From Lentibacillus amyloliquefaciens (GTDB lineage: Bacteria > Bacillota > Bacilli > Bacillales > Amphibacillaceae): a stretch of 64,000 nt of DNA. The stretch spans positions 3,162,001 to 3,226,000 of the forward strand of contig NZ_CP013862.1 in NCBI RefSeq assembly GCF_001307805.1. The letters run 5' to 3'. Numbering within the stretch: position 1 is the first letter of the stretch; every line of letters begins with the position of its first letter. The notes under the pieces are model-generated. The model saw nothing but the letters and a program-made list of their open reading frames with translations, was not told the origin of the DNA and made no database searches. This document shows, one piece after another, positions 9,064-17,838 of this stretch. The position numbers were made by a program, and so were the translations under genes.

Positions 9064-9804
9064 ATGGGGCAATCAAAAAGGAGGAGCTTCATAATAGCAG
9101 CCAATATAATTGGTGTGACAGCAATCATTTTAATTATTGCACTTCATGAATATAACCCGCCAGAGACTGTTGATGCTGAAACAGAGGATCAGGATTCAAA
9201 GGAAGAAACCCAACGTTTTCAACCGAGTAATGCTATAACCGCAAGGCAATTCAGTGAAGATTATAAAATTCCAGTGATAAATATAAGTGAAGATGATTCA
9301 GATGAAAAAGAGCTTGAAGCTGATGATGAGGAAGAGACTCAAAAACTGGCTGAAGATTCAGTTGAGGTGACGATAGACACCAGTATAGAAGAACGTGATG
9401 CTGCAACCAATGATGAGAGTGTTTCTGTAAATTATACCAGTGGAGAATCTTCAACTAATACAGAACTAACTGAGACAAAAAAAGAAACACCAAATTCATC
9501 AATATCAAAAGAAAAGGATCAAGATGTTGAAGATAATAGTGATGAGAAGACCGAGCAAAAGGATAATCCTCCAGAAAAACCTGTTGAAGAGGATTCAGAC
9601 GAACCAGAGAATCCTGTAGAAGAGAATCCAGACGACCCTGTAGAAGATGATGATTCTTCTCAAGAAGCGTCGGAGGATGATGGCTCAAATCCAGATCCAG
9701 AACACCATGAAGACGAAGAAAAAGAGAAACCTAAAGAACACGATACTGAGGATAATGAAAATAAAAAGCGTGAGTCAGATAATCAATCTAAAAAGAATAA
9801 CTAA
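9064..9804 (+). CDS. Membrane-anchored, very acidic low-complexity protein
   Basis: I do not recognise a family. The protein has 246 residues: a positively charged start MGQSKRRSF, one hydrophobic helix (about residues 9-26), then about 215 residues dominated by Glu, Asp, Ser, Asn and Pro with no predicted fold, such as PEKPVEEDSDEPENPVEENP. This suits an extracellular disordered region of a halophile. ATG at 9064 follows GGAGGTG; a TTG 15 bases upstream overlaps the ribosome site and is less likely. TTGACA at 9010-9015 may be part of its promoter. A terminator follows, so it is a single-gene unit. Confidence 0.7.
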   Translation: MGQSKRRSFIIAANIIGVTAIILIIALHEYNPPETVDAETEDQDSKEETQRFQPSNAITARQFSEDYKIPVINISEDDSDEKELEADDEEETQKLAEDSVEVTIDTSIEERDAATNDESVSVNYTSGESSTNTELTETKKETPNSSISKEKDQDVEDNSDEKTEQKDNPPEKPVEEDSDEPENPVEENPDDPVEDDDSSQEASEDDGSNPDPEHHEDEEKEKPKEHDTEDNENKKRESDNQSKKNN

Positions 9805-9809
9805 CCCCC

Positions 9810-9840
9810 ACAACCTGGTCAACACCAGGTTGTTTGTTTT
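9810..9840 (+). terminator. Rho-independent terminator
   Basis: Ten-base-pair stem ACAACCTGGT / ACCAGGTTGT with a CAAC loop, then TTGTTTT, just after the acidic protein gene. Confidence 0.88.
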
Positions 9841-9984
9841 GCAGTGACGTAAAATTACTGTCGATTGATTACCGCTAAGCCCAGTGATAAACTTGTAATG
9901 AGTGCCAGTTAATACAAGTTATAGTGCATTTTCTGAGAAGTATTAGTTAGTCCAACAAGTGCATAATCAAAGGAGAACAATAAC

Positions 9985-10878
9985 ATGAAAGTCAAAAAAG
10001 CGATTATACCTGCAGCGGGTCTGGGCACCAGGTTTTTGCCGGCAACAAAAGCCCAGCCAAAAGAAATGCTGCCGATTGTCGATAAACCAACCATTCAATA
10101 TATTGTTGAAGAGGCGGTTGCTTCAGGGATTGAAGACATCATCATCATCTCAGGAAGAGGCAAACGCACAATTGAAGATCATTTTGATATTTCCTATGAA
10201 TTAGAAGAAAAATTAGCCAATAAAGGTAAAACGGAGATGCTGGAAATGGTCCAATCCATTTCAAATCTGGCCAATATTCACTACATCAGACAAAAAGAGC
10301 CTAAAGGGCTTGGTCACGCTATTTTATGTGCCAAAAGCTTTGTGGGAAATGAACCATTTGCCGTCCTGTTGGGCGATGATATTGTTGAAGCGGACGAGCC
10401 ATGCCTAAAACAGCTCATTGATGTCTATGAATATAATCAGCTGTCTATTGTCGGTGTACACAGTGTCCCGGACGAGGAAGTTTCGAAATACGGAATCGTT
10501 GAGCCGGGCAATCAGGATTACGGTCCAAATATCCGGACCATCCAGTCGTTGGTGGAAAAGCCACCTATTGAAGAAGCACCTTCCAATTTGGCGGTCATGG
10601 GACGGTATATTTTAAATCCATCCATCTTTGAAATCCTGGAAAAGCAGAAACCCGGAAAAGGTAACGAAATTCAGCTGACTGACGCCATTGAAACCTTGAA
10701 TGAGAAAGAGCAAGTTTTAGCATATGATTTTACAGGTGAACGCTATGATATCGGTGATAAATTAGGATTCGTGCAGGCGACAATTGATTTTGCATTGAAA
10801 CGGGAAGATTTACACAAAGATATTAAAGACTATATGGAAAAAACACTTGAGAACCTTAATACCCAGGAGGGCAGATAA
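9985..10878 (+). CDS. gtaB: UTP-glucose-1-phosphate uridylyltransferase (copy 2)
   Basis: 297 residues with the same motifs as copy 1: [61 protein letters not shown] and [18 protein letters not shown]. It makes UDP-glucose and is placed directly before UDP-glucose 6-dehydrogenase; the stop TAA shares its last base with the next ATG (TAATG), so the two are translationally coupled. AAAGGAG precedes the ATG. The pairing dedicates this copy to UDP-glucuronate supply for the surface-polymer cluster downstream, while copy 1 stands alone. Confidence 0.95.
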   Translation: MKVKKAIIPAAGLGTRFLPATKAQPKEMLPIVDKPTIQYIVEEAVASGIEDIIIISGRGKRTIEDHFDISYELEEKLANKGKTEMLEMVQSISNLANIHYIRQKEPKGLGHAILCAKSFVGNEPFAVLLGDDIVEADEPCLKQLIDVYEYNQLSIVGVHSVPDEEVSKYGIVEPGNQDYGPNIRTIQSLVEKPPIEEAPSNLAVMGRYILNPSIFEILEKQKPGKGNEIQLTDAIETLNEKEQVLAYDFTGERYDIGDKLGFVQATIDFALKREDLHKDIKDYMEKTLENLNTQEGR

Positions 10879-12185
10879 TGAATATCGCAGTCATCGGGAC
10901 AGGTTATGTAGGGCTTGTAACCGGCGTTTGCCTAGCCGAACTTGATAACCAGGTCACCTGTATCGATATAGATGATGAAAAAATCGCTGTACTAAAAAAA
11001 GGTGAAAGTCCAATTTATGAGAACGGCTTGCCGGAGCTTCTCCAGAAAAATATTGAACGAGAACGTCTTCATTTCACAACCGATTACAATGAAGGCCTGG
11101 CCAACAAAGATTTGATTTATATAGCGGTTGGAACTCCGCAGGGAGAGGACGGCGCCGCTGACTTAACTTTCATCGATCAAGCATGTCAATCGATTGCAAA
11201 AATACTTGATCATGATGCCATCATTGTCACAAAAAGTACTGTACCGGTGGGCACGAACGAACATATTAAAGACCAAATCCAAGCGGGACTGCCTGATGAT
11301 GTAACCATTAATGTCGCGTCCAACCCTGAATTTCTCCGGCAAGGATCGGCCGTACACGATACTTTTAACGGGGACAGGATTATCATTGGTTCAGATGATG
11401 AATATACACTGGACATTTTGGAAAAGGTTAATACCGGTTTCAATCTTCCCATCGTAAGAACGGATCTGCGGAGCGCTGAGATGATAAAATATGCTTCGAA
11501 TGCCTTTTTGGCAACCAAACTCAGTTTCATTAACGAGATGGCTAACCTGTGTGAAAAGTTGGGTGCTAATATTGACAATGTTTCAGAGGGAATGGGGATG
11601 GATAAGCGGATTGGAAGTTCATTTCTAAATGCCGGTATCGGCTATGGCGGGTCGTGTTTTCCAAAGGATACAAGAGCTGTCATCTCAGTTGGGAAAAAAG
11701 TTGATTATGACATGCAGCTGCTGGAAAATGTGGTCGGTGTTAATGAACGACAGAAGGTAATACTTGTCGACAAAGTGATGGAACGGTTTAAAGACCTTCA
11801 AGGTAAAAAAGTCGCTGTTTTGGGTTTGGCGTTTAAACCAAACACAGATGATATGCGGGAAGCGCCATCCATTTTTGTGACCGAAAATCTGCTGGACCAG
11901 GGTGCAGATGTCCATGCCTATGACCCGGTTGCGGCGGAAAATGCCAAACAAATACTCTCGGACAAAATCACCTATGCTGCCAGTGTGAAAGAAACCATAG
12001 ATGGGGCGGATTTGACATTAATACTGACAGAATGGGACGAAATAAAGAAATTCCCGCTCAGCGAATATAAACAATACATGAACTACCCAGTCATTTTCGA
12101 CGGCAGAAATTGCTTTGATTTAGAACAGCTGGCCGGAAGCAACGTTGAATATCATTCCATCGGCCGGCCCGCTGTGTATAGTTAG
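10878..12185 (+). CDS. ugd: UDP-glucose 6-dehydrogenase
   Basis: Oxidises UDP-glucose to UDP-glucuronate with two NAD+. The 435-residue protein starts with the Rossmann motif [21 protein letters not shown] and has VAVGTP, STVPVGT, NPEFLRQGSAVHD, the catalytic cysteine in GYGGSCFPKDTRA, and the C-terminal NAD-binding domain beginning KKVAVLGLAFKPNTDDMREAPS. The GYGGSCFPKD form marks a Ugd/TuaD-type enzyme rather than the UDP-HexNAc dehydrogenase type found at 44858. It overlaps gtaB copy 2 by one base and is followed by a terminator. Product use: glucuronate-containing wall polymer (inference). Confidence 0.95.
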   Translation: MNIAVIGTGYVGLVTGVCLAELDNQVTCIDIDDEKIAVLKKGESPIYENGLPELLQKNIERERLHFTTDYNEGLANKDLIYIAVGTPQGEDGAADLTFIDQACQSIAKILDHDAIIVTKSTVPVGTNEHIKDQIQAGLPDDVTINVASNPEFLRQGSAVHDTFNGDRIIIGSDDEYTLDILEKVNTGFNLPIVRTDLRSAEMIKYASNAFLATKLSFINEMANLCEKLGANIDNVSEGMGMDKRIGSSFLNAGIGYGGSCFPKDTRAVISVGKKVDYDMQLLENVVGVNERQKVILVDKVMERFKDLQGKKVAVLGLAFKPNTDDMREAPSIFVTENLLDQGADVHAYDPVAAENAKQILSDKITYAASVKETIDGADLTLILTEWDEIKKFPLSEYKQYMNYPVIFDGRNCFDLEQLAGSNVEYHSIGRPAVYS

Positions 12186-12190
12186 TGCAG

Positions 12191-12223
12191 AAAGGAAGTT
12201 GGCGCAAGGCCGACTCCTTTTTC
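12191..12223 (+). terminator. Rho-independent terminator after ugd
   Basis: Imperfect stem AAAGGAAGTTGGC / GGCCGACTCCTTT (one bulge, one G-U pair) around GCAA, ending in a T run and located six bases after the ugd stop. Confidence 0.75.
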
Positions 12224-12287
12224 ATTTGAAGAAATCATTTTGACGATGAATCGATCTATTTTGACAATTTATTATTTTGTGCTGCTG

Positions 12288-12296
12288 TGGTATAAT
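12288..12296 (+). promoter_or_regulatory. Extended -10 promoter for the surface-polymer cluster
   Basis: TGGTATAAT has the extended -10 form (TGnTATAAT). A TTGACA at 12261-12266 is 24 bases away, too far for a standard -35, so the extended -10 probably carries recognition. It lies about 60 bases before the first glycosyltransferase start and after the ugd terminator, making it the likely main promoter of the long cluster. Confidence 0.6.
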
Positions 12297-12354
12297 GCGT
12301 TGAGATTAATAGGAGCAATAAATCGATGTCCTTAACAGGGGAAGGCTGAATACC

Positions 12355-13485
12355 GTGAAAAAGAAAAAAGTGCTTTTCTTCATTTATCAAATGGGTGCCG
12401 GCGGAGCAGCCAGAACAATGCTGAACATCATCAATAATCTGGATAGGACAAAAATTGACCCTGTACTGGTCACTTTGAATTATAATGGAAATTATGAAGA
12501 CTATTTGAAATCGGATATTAATTTTATCAAACTCGAAACAAAACGATTGCGATCAGCCATTTTCCCATTGGCCAAAGTCATCAGACATGAACAGGCGGAC
12601 GCTGTATTTAGCACGATTCCGAACTATAACACCGTTGCTATATTAGCAAAGTTATTGTCGTTTACATCAGCGAAAAGCATTGTCAGGGAAGCGGCTTATT
12701 TAGGCGGCGACTTTTCAGCAAACATGAAATTAAGAGCCTATGGGTTCTTATATCGGTTTTCCGACAAGGTTATAGCGCTGTCTAACGGTGTTAAGGAAAA
12801 TATCATCAGGCGCTACAATGTGAACCCGAAAAAAATTCAGGTTATCTACAACCCGGTCGATGTGAATGGTATAGAGCATCTTATTGGCGACGGGAATATA
12901 GCCGGAGAACATAAATCAATATTTACGGACGATGCGAAAGTCATCATTACAGCAGGCAGACTTGTCAAAGATAAAGATCATGAAACACTGCTTCATGCAT
13001 TCGCCAAACTTAAGCGCCGGATAAACACGAAGCTTGTGATTTTGGGTGAGGGTGAACTGGAAGCTTCATTAAAAGCGAAAGCAGAAGAGTTGGAAATAGC
13101 CGATAACGTCTATTTTCTCGGCTTTCAGCGCAATCCTTATATCTATTTTAAACATGCCGATCTTTTTGCGCTGTCATCGCTTCATGAAGGGTTCGGCCAT
13201 GTGTTGGCTGAAGCGTTGGCAACTGGAATACCGGTCGTTTCCACCAATTGCAGGCCAGGTGCCAGCGAGGTGTTGAACGACGGGGAATTTGGTGTCATGT
13301 GTAATGTCGGAGATGCTGAGGATATGGCTGTGAAATTATATGAGACTTTAACAAGGGATAACGAACAATTGATGCAAATGGTCGAAAACGGCAAGGAACG
13401 TGCAAGAGCTTTTGATGCGAAACGAATTGCCAAACAGTACGAAGAGTCATTTATGCAAACAATCGGCCAGAACGACAGGAGTTGA
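12355..13485 (+). CDS. Glycosyltransferase, GT4-like
   Basis: 376-residue GT-B fold glycosyltransferase. The N-terminal MGAGGAARTMLNIINNLD block and the C-terminal sugar-nucleotide domain (VIITAGRLVKDKDHETLL, then HEGFGHVLAEALATGIPVVS with the E-(7)-E pair) are typical of GT4. It starts at GTG 12355. First gene of the co-directional run reaching to 31094; the next gene starts seven bases after its stop. Acceptor and donor cannot be named. It probably adds a sugar to a lipid-linked intermediate at the inner face of the membrane. Confidence 0.9.
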   Translation: MKKKKVLFFIYQMGAGGAARTMLNIINNLDRTKIDPVLVTLNYNGNYEDYLKSDINFIKLETKRLRSAIFPLAKVIRHEQADAVFSTIPNYNTVAILAKLLSFTSAKSIVREAAYLGGDFSANMKLRAYGFLYRFSDKVIALSNGVKENIIRRYNVNPKKIQVIYNPVDVNGIEHLIGDGNIAGEHKSIFTDDAKVIITAGRLVKDKDHETLLHAFAKLKRRINTKLVILGEGELEASLKAKAEELEIADNVYFLGFQRNPYIYFKHADLFALSSLHEGFGHVLAEALATGIPVVSTNCRPGASEVLNDGEFGVMCNVGDAEDMAVKLYETLTRDNEQLMQMVENGKERARAFDAKRIAKQYEESFMQTIGQNDRS

Positions 13486-13491
13486 CAAAAT

Positions 13492-14622
13492 GTGAGCACT
13501 CAAAAGCGTGTCGTGCATTTGACGACCGTCCACCATCCATATGATCCAAGGATCTACCATAAGGAATGCAAGTCACTGAAAAATGCCGGCTATGATGTGA
13601 CACTGATTGCCCGGGAAGCCGAAAATGGTGCGCAAAAAGAAAGTCCAATCAGCCATATTCCTGTCAAAACATATAAAAGCAGACTGAAACGGATGATTTT
13701 TGGGACTATGGATGCGTATAAGAAGGCAAAAGCACTGGATGCGGATGTCTACCATTTTCATGATCCGGAACTGTTGCCTGTTGGATGGTTATTGAAAAAG
13801 AAACATAATGCCGTTGTTTATGATATTCACGAAGATTATATCACTAGTATTATGCAGAAAGAATATTTGAATAAGCCCATTAGAAAATTAACTGCTGCTG
13901 CGTATAAGTATATAGAGAAATTCTTTTCCAGGAAGATGGAGCTATGTCTGGCGGAAAAGTATTATAAAGATATTTATCCGAGTGGATACTGTATACTGAA
14001 TTATCCAACAGTTAATCAAACGTTTGTTCAACATGAACGGAATCATGGACCATTGGAAGATAAACTGTTGTATACTGGGAATGTATCGTACGTACGGGGG
14101 GCGCAGATTCATGCGAAAATCCCGTTGGTTCACGACCAGGTGTCGGTTCATTTTGTCGGGAAATGCCCTAGTGACTTAGCGGAAGAAATGTATGATATTG
14201 CCGGTGATCAAAAAGATCGGCTCGAACTGGAAGGCATTGACCGGTTCATTGAGAAAGGAGATATCGAAGCAAGGTACCTCGGCCACAATTGGCTGGCAGG
14301 TATTGCGGTATTTCCGCCGACCGAGCATTATAAGAAAAAAGAACTCACGAAGTTTTTTGAGTATATGAATGCAGGGCTGCCGATTCTATGCTCGAATTTC
14401 CCTGTGTGGAAAAACTTCGTAGAGAAGTATGATTGCGGACTCACTGTTGACCCTTATGATGAATTGAAAATCAGGGAAGCGATTGACTATTTGCGGAACA
14501 ATCCTGATGATGCAAAACGTATGGGGGAAAACGGCAAAAAGGCTGTCACGGGCAAGCTGAACTGGCATGCAGAAGAAGAAAAGCTCATCGAATGGTATGG
14601 GCAATTGACTGCAAAACGGTAA
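13492..14622 (+). CDS. Glycosyltransferase, GT4-like
   Basis: 376 residues, GT-B type. N-terminal VHLTTVHHPYDPRIYHKECKS and DADVYHFHDPELLPVGW are characteristic of a group of GT4-like enzymes in exopolysaccharide and teichuronic-type clusters; the C-terminal part has KFFEYMNAGLPILCSNFPVW in place of the usual nucleotide-sugar loop. Begins at GTG 13492 with CAGGAG upstream inside the previous gene's end. Specific sugar unknown. Confidence 0.85.
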   Translation: MSTQKRVVHLTTVHHPYDPRIYHKECKSLKNAGYDVTLIAREAENGAQKESPISHIPVKTYKSRLKRMIFGTMDAYKKAKALDADVYHFHDPELLPVGWLLKKKHNAVVYDIHEDYITSIMQKEYLNKPIRKLTAAAYKYIEKFFSRKMELCLAEKYYKDIYPSGYCILNYPTVNQTFVQHERNHGPLEDKLLYTGNVSYVRGAQIHAKIPLVHDQVSVHFVGKCPSDLAEEMYDIAGDQKDRLELEGIDRFIEKGDIEARYLGHNWLAGIAVFPPTEHYKKKELTKFFEYMNAGLPILCSNFPVWKNFVEKYDCGLTVDPYDELKIREAIDYLRNNPDDAKRMGENGKKAVTGKLNWHAEEEKLIEWYGQLTAKR

Positions 14623-14634
14623 ATAGGTGATAAT

Positions 14635-15438
14635 ATGGCAAGCAAACATACCAATCAGGAAGCAAATCCGCTCATTTCAATCATTACACCTGCTTATAAC
14701 GCGGAAGAATTTATTAAAGAAACGATTGAGTCAGTACTTGCGCAAACCTATTCCAATTGGGAAATGATTATCGTGGATGATCGTTCCGCAGATGGAACGG
14801 TGGCAGAGGTAAAAGCGTATGAAAAACAGGATGACCGTATTAAATTGGTCGAACTTGAGGAAAACAGCGGATCCGCTGTTGCCCGCAATACAGCAATGGA
14901 ACAAGCACGTGGGCACTATATAGCGTTTTTGGACAGTGATGATCTCTGGTTTCCGGAAAAGCTGGAAAACCAGCTGCGTTTTATGAAAGAAAAGGATATT
15001 GCTTTTTCATTCACAAAATATGTCCGTATGGAAGAGGACGGCACATTAAAAGACAACATATCAAAAGCTCCGGAATCAGTTGGGTACAATGATTTAATGA
15101 AACATTGTGTAATCGGCTGCCTCACAGTAATGATTGACAGAGATAAAGTCGGTCATCTCAAAATGGTTAATATCCGGACACGACAGGATTATGCCTACTG
15201 GCTCGCAGTAACAAAAAGAGGCTTTCGGGCATATGGATTGCCGGAAGTCTTGGCTAAATACAGGTCAGTAGAAAATTCGATTTCCAGCAATAAAGTAAAA
15301 GCTGCTAAACGGCAGTGGTATGTCTACCGGCAAGTTGAAAATCAGAATATCCTTAAAAGCTTATGGTACTTTTTCCATTATGCTGCAAAAGGGATTAGAA
15401 ATACGATTAAATATAAATTGTCGGCGCGGAACAGTTAA
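14635..15438 (+). CDS. Family 2 glycosyltransferase
   Basis: 267 residues, GT-A fold. The start LISIITPAYNAEEFIKETIES, the VLAQTYSNWEMIIVDDRSADGT region and the metal-binding FLDSDDLWFPEKL are all standard GT2 motifs. It ends with a basic C-terminal tail and no membrane helix, so it likely works at the cytoplasmic membrane face. Start ATG at 14635 follows AGGTGAT. It sits 12 bases behind the previous gene and 31 before the exporter permease. Confidence 0.9.
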   Translation: MASKHTNQEANPLISIITPAYNAEEFIKETIESVLAQTYSNWEMIIVDDRSADGTVAEVKAYEKQDDRIKLVELEENSGSAVARNTAMEQARGHYIAFLDSDDLWFPEKLENQLRFMKEKDIAFSFTKYVRMEEDGTLKDNISKAPESVGYNDLMKHCVIGCLTVMIDRDKVGHLKMVNIRTRQDYAYWLAVTKRGFRAYGLPEVLAKYRSVENSISSNKVKAAKRQWYVYRQVENQNILKSLWYFFHYAAKGIRNTIKYKLSARNS

Positions 15439-15469
15439 TTGTATGAATCAGGCGGTGTCATGTTAAGTT

Positions 15470-16252
15470 ATGAAAACATATCTTCAGGAAATGCTAAAAC
15501 GAAAAGATTTATTATTTTATTTGGTGAAGTCCGGGCTGAAAGCAGAGCACCGCAATAGCTATCTGGGCTATTTCTGGTGGCTGCTTGACCCTTTATTGAA
15601 TGTACTCGTGTATTATTTTTTGGTCGTGATTATATTGGGAAGAGGCGACGATGTCGAGAATTACCCTCTCTTTCTTGTTATTGGGCTTGTCGTCTGGAGA
15701 TGGATCAGCTCAGCTGTGAATTCATCGGCAAAATCAATTTTGCGCTATAGTTCGATTATCAATCAGGTCTATTTGCCGAAATCGATTTTTCCATTGTCAT
15801 TTACGATTTCACAGATGTTTAACTTCTTATTTGGTTTAATTGTCATCGCCATGTTCCTGGCAATATATGGTGTTATGCCTGATTGGCACATTATCTATTT
15901 GCCGCTGCTTATAGTGATTACGGTGATTTTTCTCATGGCAGTCGGCTTTATATTAGCCTATGTCACTGTGTTCGTCCGGGATATTGACAATATCCTGACA
16001 TATGTGACACGTATATTTTTCTACGCGTCTCCGATCATTTGGGTAGGCGGTCGGCTTCCGCCTGAATACAGCATTTTTGTGGATCTCAATCCAATTGCGA
16101 TCATCGTAACTGCCTATCGGGACATTCTGATGAATCACACTACTCCTGATTTTATCGGTTTAGGAATCATTACGGTTGTCTCGATTGTGGCAATTATCAT
16201 AACGCTGTATCACTATAGCAAGAACGAGCACAAAATCATTAAAGCTTTATAA
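15470..16252 (+). CDS. ABC-2 type polysaccharide/teichoic acid export permease (TagG/Wzm-like)
   Basis: 260 residues with six hydrophobic segments. N-terminal LVKSGLKAEHRNSYLGYFWWLLDPLLNVLVYYF is the standard opening of Wzm/TagG permeases. The protein would form the membrane channel through which a lipid-linked polymer is flipped or exported, powered by the adjacent ATPase. The ATG at 15470 is used because the ATG at 15460 is in another frame; the ribosome site is weak (GGCGGTG). Gene order (permease then ATPase 16 bases later) supports a matched pair. Confidence 0.92.
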   Translation: MKTYLQEMLKRKDLLFYLVKSGLKAEHRNSYLGYFWWLLDPLLNVLVYYFLVVIILGRGDDVENYPLFLVIGLVVWRWISSAVNSSAKSILRYSSIINQVYLPKSIFPLSFTISQMFNFLFGLIVIAMFLAIYGVMPDWHIIYLPLLIVITVIFLMAVGFILAYVTVFVRDIDNILTYVTRIFFYASPIIWVGGRLPPEYSIFVDLNPIAIIVTAYRDILMNHTTPDFIGLGIITVVSIVAIIITLYHYSKNEHKIIKAL

Positions 16253-16268
16253 TAAAAGAGGTTTTAGC

Positions 16269-17825
16269 ATGGCTGACCAACAGCATCCGACAACAGAAGA
16301 CAAAGTGATCAAAGCGAAGAATATTGGTGTGTCATTCCAAAGCGGTAAGCAGCAGGATGATTATAAATCAAAAGTATTCCGCTTCTTCAAAAACCGCGGC
16401 AGAGTGGAAAAACGGGAAGAGGTCTGGCCGCTCAAGGATATCAATTTTGAAGGACTTCAAGGGGAGATTCTCGGAATTATCGGTTCAAACGGCGCGGGTA
16501 AGACCACGCTCAGTAAAATCATTACCGGTATTCTTCGTCAGGATCAGGGTGAAATACGTGTAGATGGTAAAGTGACGGCACTTTTTTCATTCGGCATGGG
16601 GTTCAATAAAGAGCTGACCGGGCGGGAAAACGTGTATTTGAACGGCATGATGCTCGGAATCGATAAGCAATTGATTAATAAATACATTGAAGACATTCAT
16701 GCATTTTCCGATCTTGGCGATTTTATGGATCAGCCGATGAAATATTATTCGAGCGGAATGAAGGCACGGCTCGGCTTCAGTGTTGCGGCACACCTTGAAC
16801 CGGAAATTCTCATTCTTGATGAAGCGCTGAACACCGGTGATGCGAAGTTCAGCCAGAAGGCAGCACAAAAAATGAAAGAGCTCGTCAAGCGGGCTAAAAT
16901 GGTGATTATTGTAACGCACAGCCTGCCATATGCTCAGCGGAACTGTGACCGGCTGATCTGGGTTGATGGCGGTGTCATCCGGGAAGATGGTGACCCGACA
17001 GAAGTCATTGCCAATTATAAAGCGACAATGCCGAAGCGTCCGCCACGGAAACGGCGCCTGTTGCAGCTTGATAAGACCGAAACAAATATACAGGATAATA
17101 CTGTAATTAAAGCGGAGAACGTCGGTGTTTCGTTCCAGCTGAAAAATAAAGGGAAGTTTTGGGCGCTAAGGAACCTGGACTTTGAAATCAAAGTCGGTGA
17201 AGTTGTCGGGATTATCGGCCATAATGGTGCCGGGAAAAGCACGTTATGCAAAGTGCTCACGAAGATATATCAGCCTGATGAAGGCCAAATCGAACTGAAC
17301 GGTGAAACATCGGCACTGCTTGGATATGGCACAGGCTTTAACCCGCAGCTGACAGGCAGCGATAACATCTATTTAAATGCGATGCTGCTCGGGATTCCGA
17401 AAAAGCGCGTTGATGAAAAATATGATGAGATTGTGGAATTTTCGGGTATAGAGGGAGCAATCGATAAACCCGTTAAAGAATATTCTAGCGGTATGAAATC
17501 GCGCCTCGGTTTCAGTATCGCGGCAACACTCAAGCCGGATATTTTTATTATCGATGAGGCCTTATCAACTGGTGACATGGCTTTTCAGGAAAAGGCCAGT
17601 GAACGGATTCAGGATATGATTGAGAGTGCCAAAGCGGTAATCATCGTCTCCCATAATATGAATTTTGTTGAAAAAGTTTGCACACGAGCGCTTTGGATGG
17701 AGCAGGGACAGGTCCGTTTTGACGGCGGAGCGGAAGAGGCTGTCGCCAAATACCGGGAATCGATCGGTTTAAATAATAAGAAACAGATCGTGAAAAAGGC
17801 AAATCCGCAGAACGCAAGCAGATAA
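16269..17825 (+). CDS. Polymer-export ABC ATPase with two fused nucleotide-binding domains (TagH/Wzt-like)
   Basis: 518 residues containing two complete Wzt/TagH-type ATPase domains. Domain 1 has Walker A GSNGAGKTT (about 72-80), signature YYSSGMKARLGFS and Walker B ILILDEAL. Domain 2 has GHNGAGKST (about 317-325), signature EYSSGMKSRLGFS and FIIDEAL. In usual systems one gene encodes a single domain that dimerises, sometimes with a C-terminal sugar-binding domain; here the dimer is apparently built into one chain and no carbohydrate-binding tail is seen. The domains are joined by a basic linker (KRPPRKRRLLQL). Stop at 17825 is 13 bases before the next gene. Confidence 0.93.
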   Translation: MADQQHPTTEDKVIKAKNIGVSFQSGKQQDDYKSKVFRFFKNRGRVEKREEVWPLKDINFEGLQGEILGIIGSNGAGKTTLSKIITGILRQDQGEIRVDGKVTALFSFGMGFNKELTGRENVYLNGMMLGIDKQLINKYIEDIHAFSDLGDFMDQPMKYYSSGMKARLGFSVAAHLEPEILILDEALNTGDAKFSQKAAQKMKELVKRAKMVIIVTHSLPYAQRNCDRLIWVDGGVIREDGDPTEVIANYKATMPKRPPRKRRLLQLDKTETNIQDNTVIKAENVGVSFQLKNKGKFWALRNLDFEIKVGEVVGIIGHNGAGKSTLCKVLTKIYQPDEGQIELNGETSALLGYGTGFNPQLTGSDNIYLNAMLLGIPKKRVDEKYDEIVEFSGIEGAIDKPVKEYSSGMKSRLGFSIAATLKPDIFIIDEALSTGDMAFQEKASERIQDMIESAKAVIIVSHNMNFVEKVCTRALWMEQGQVRFDGGAEEAVAKYRESIGLNNKKQIVKKANPQNASR

Positions 17826-17838
17826 AGTCCATGACGAG

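Noticed and set aside
12261..12296. Classic -35/-10 promoter TTGACA/TATAAT
   Set aside because: The spacer is 24 bases, too long for normal sigma-A promoters; the extended -10 alone is the better reading.
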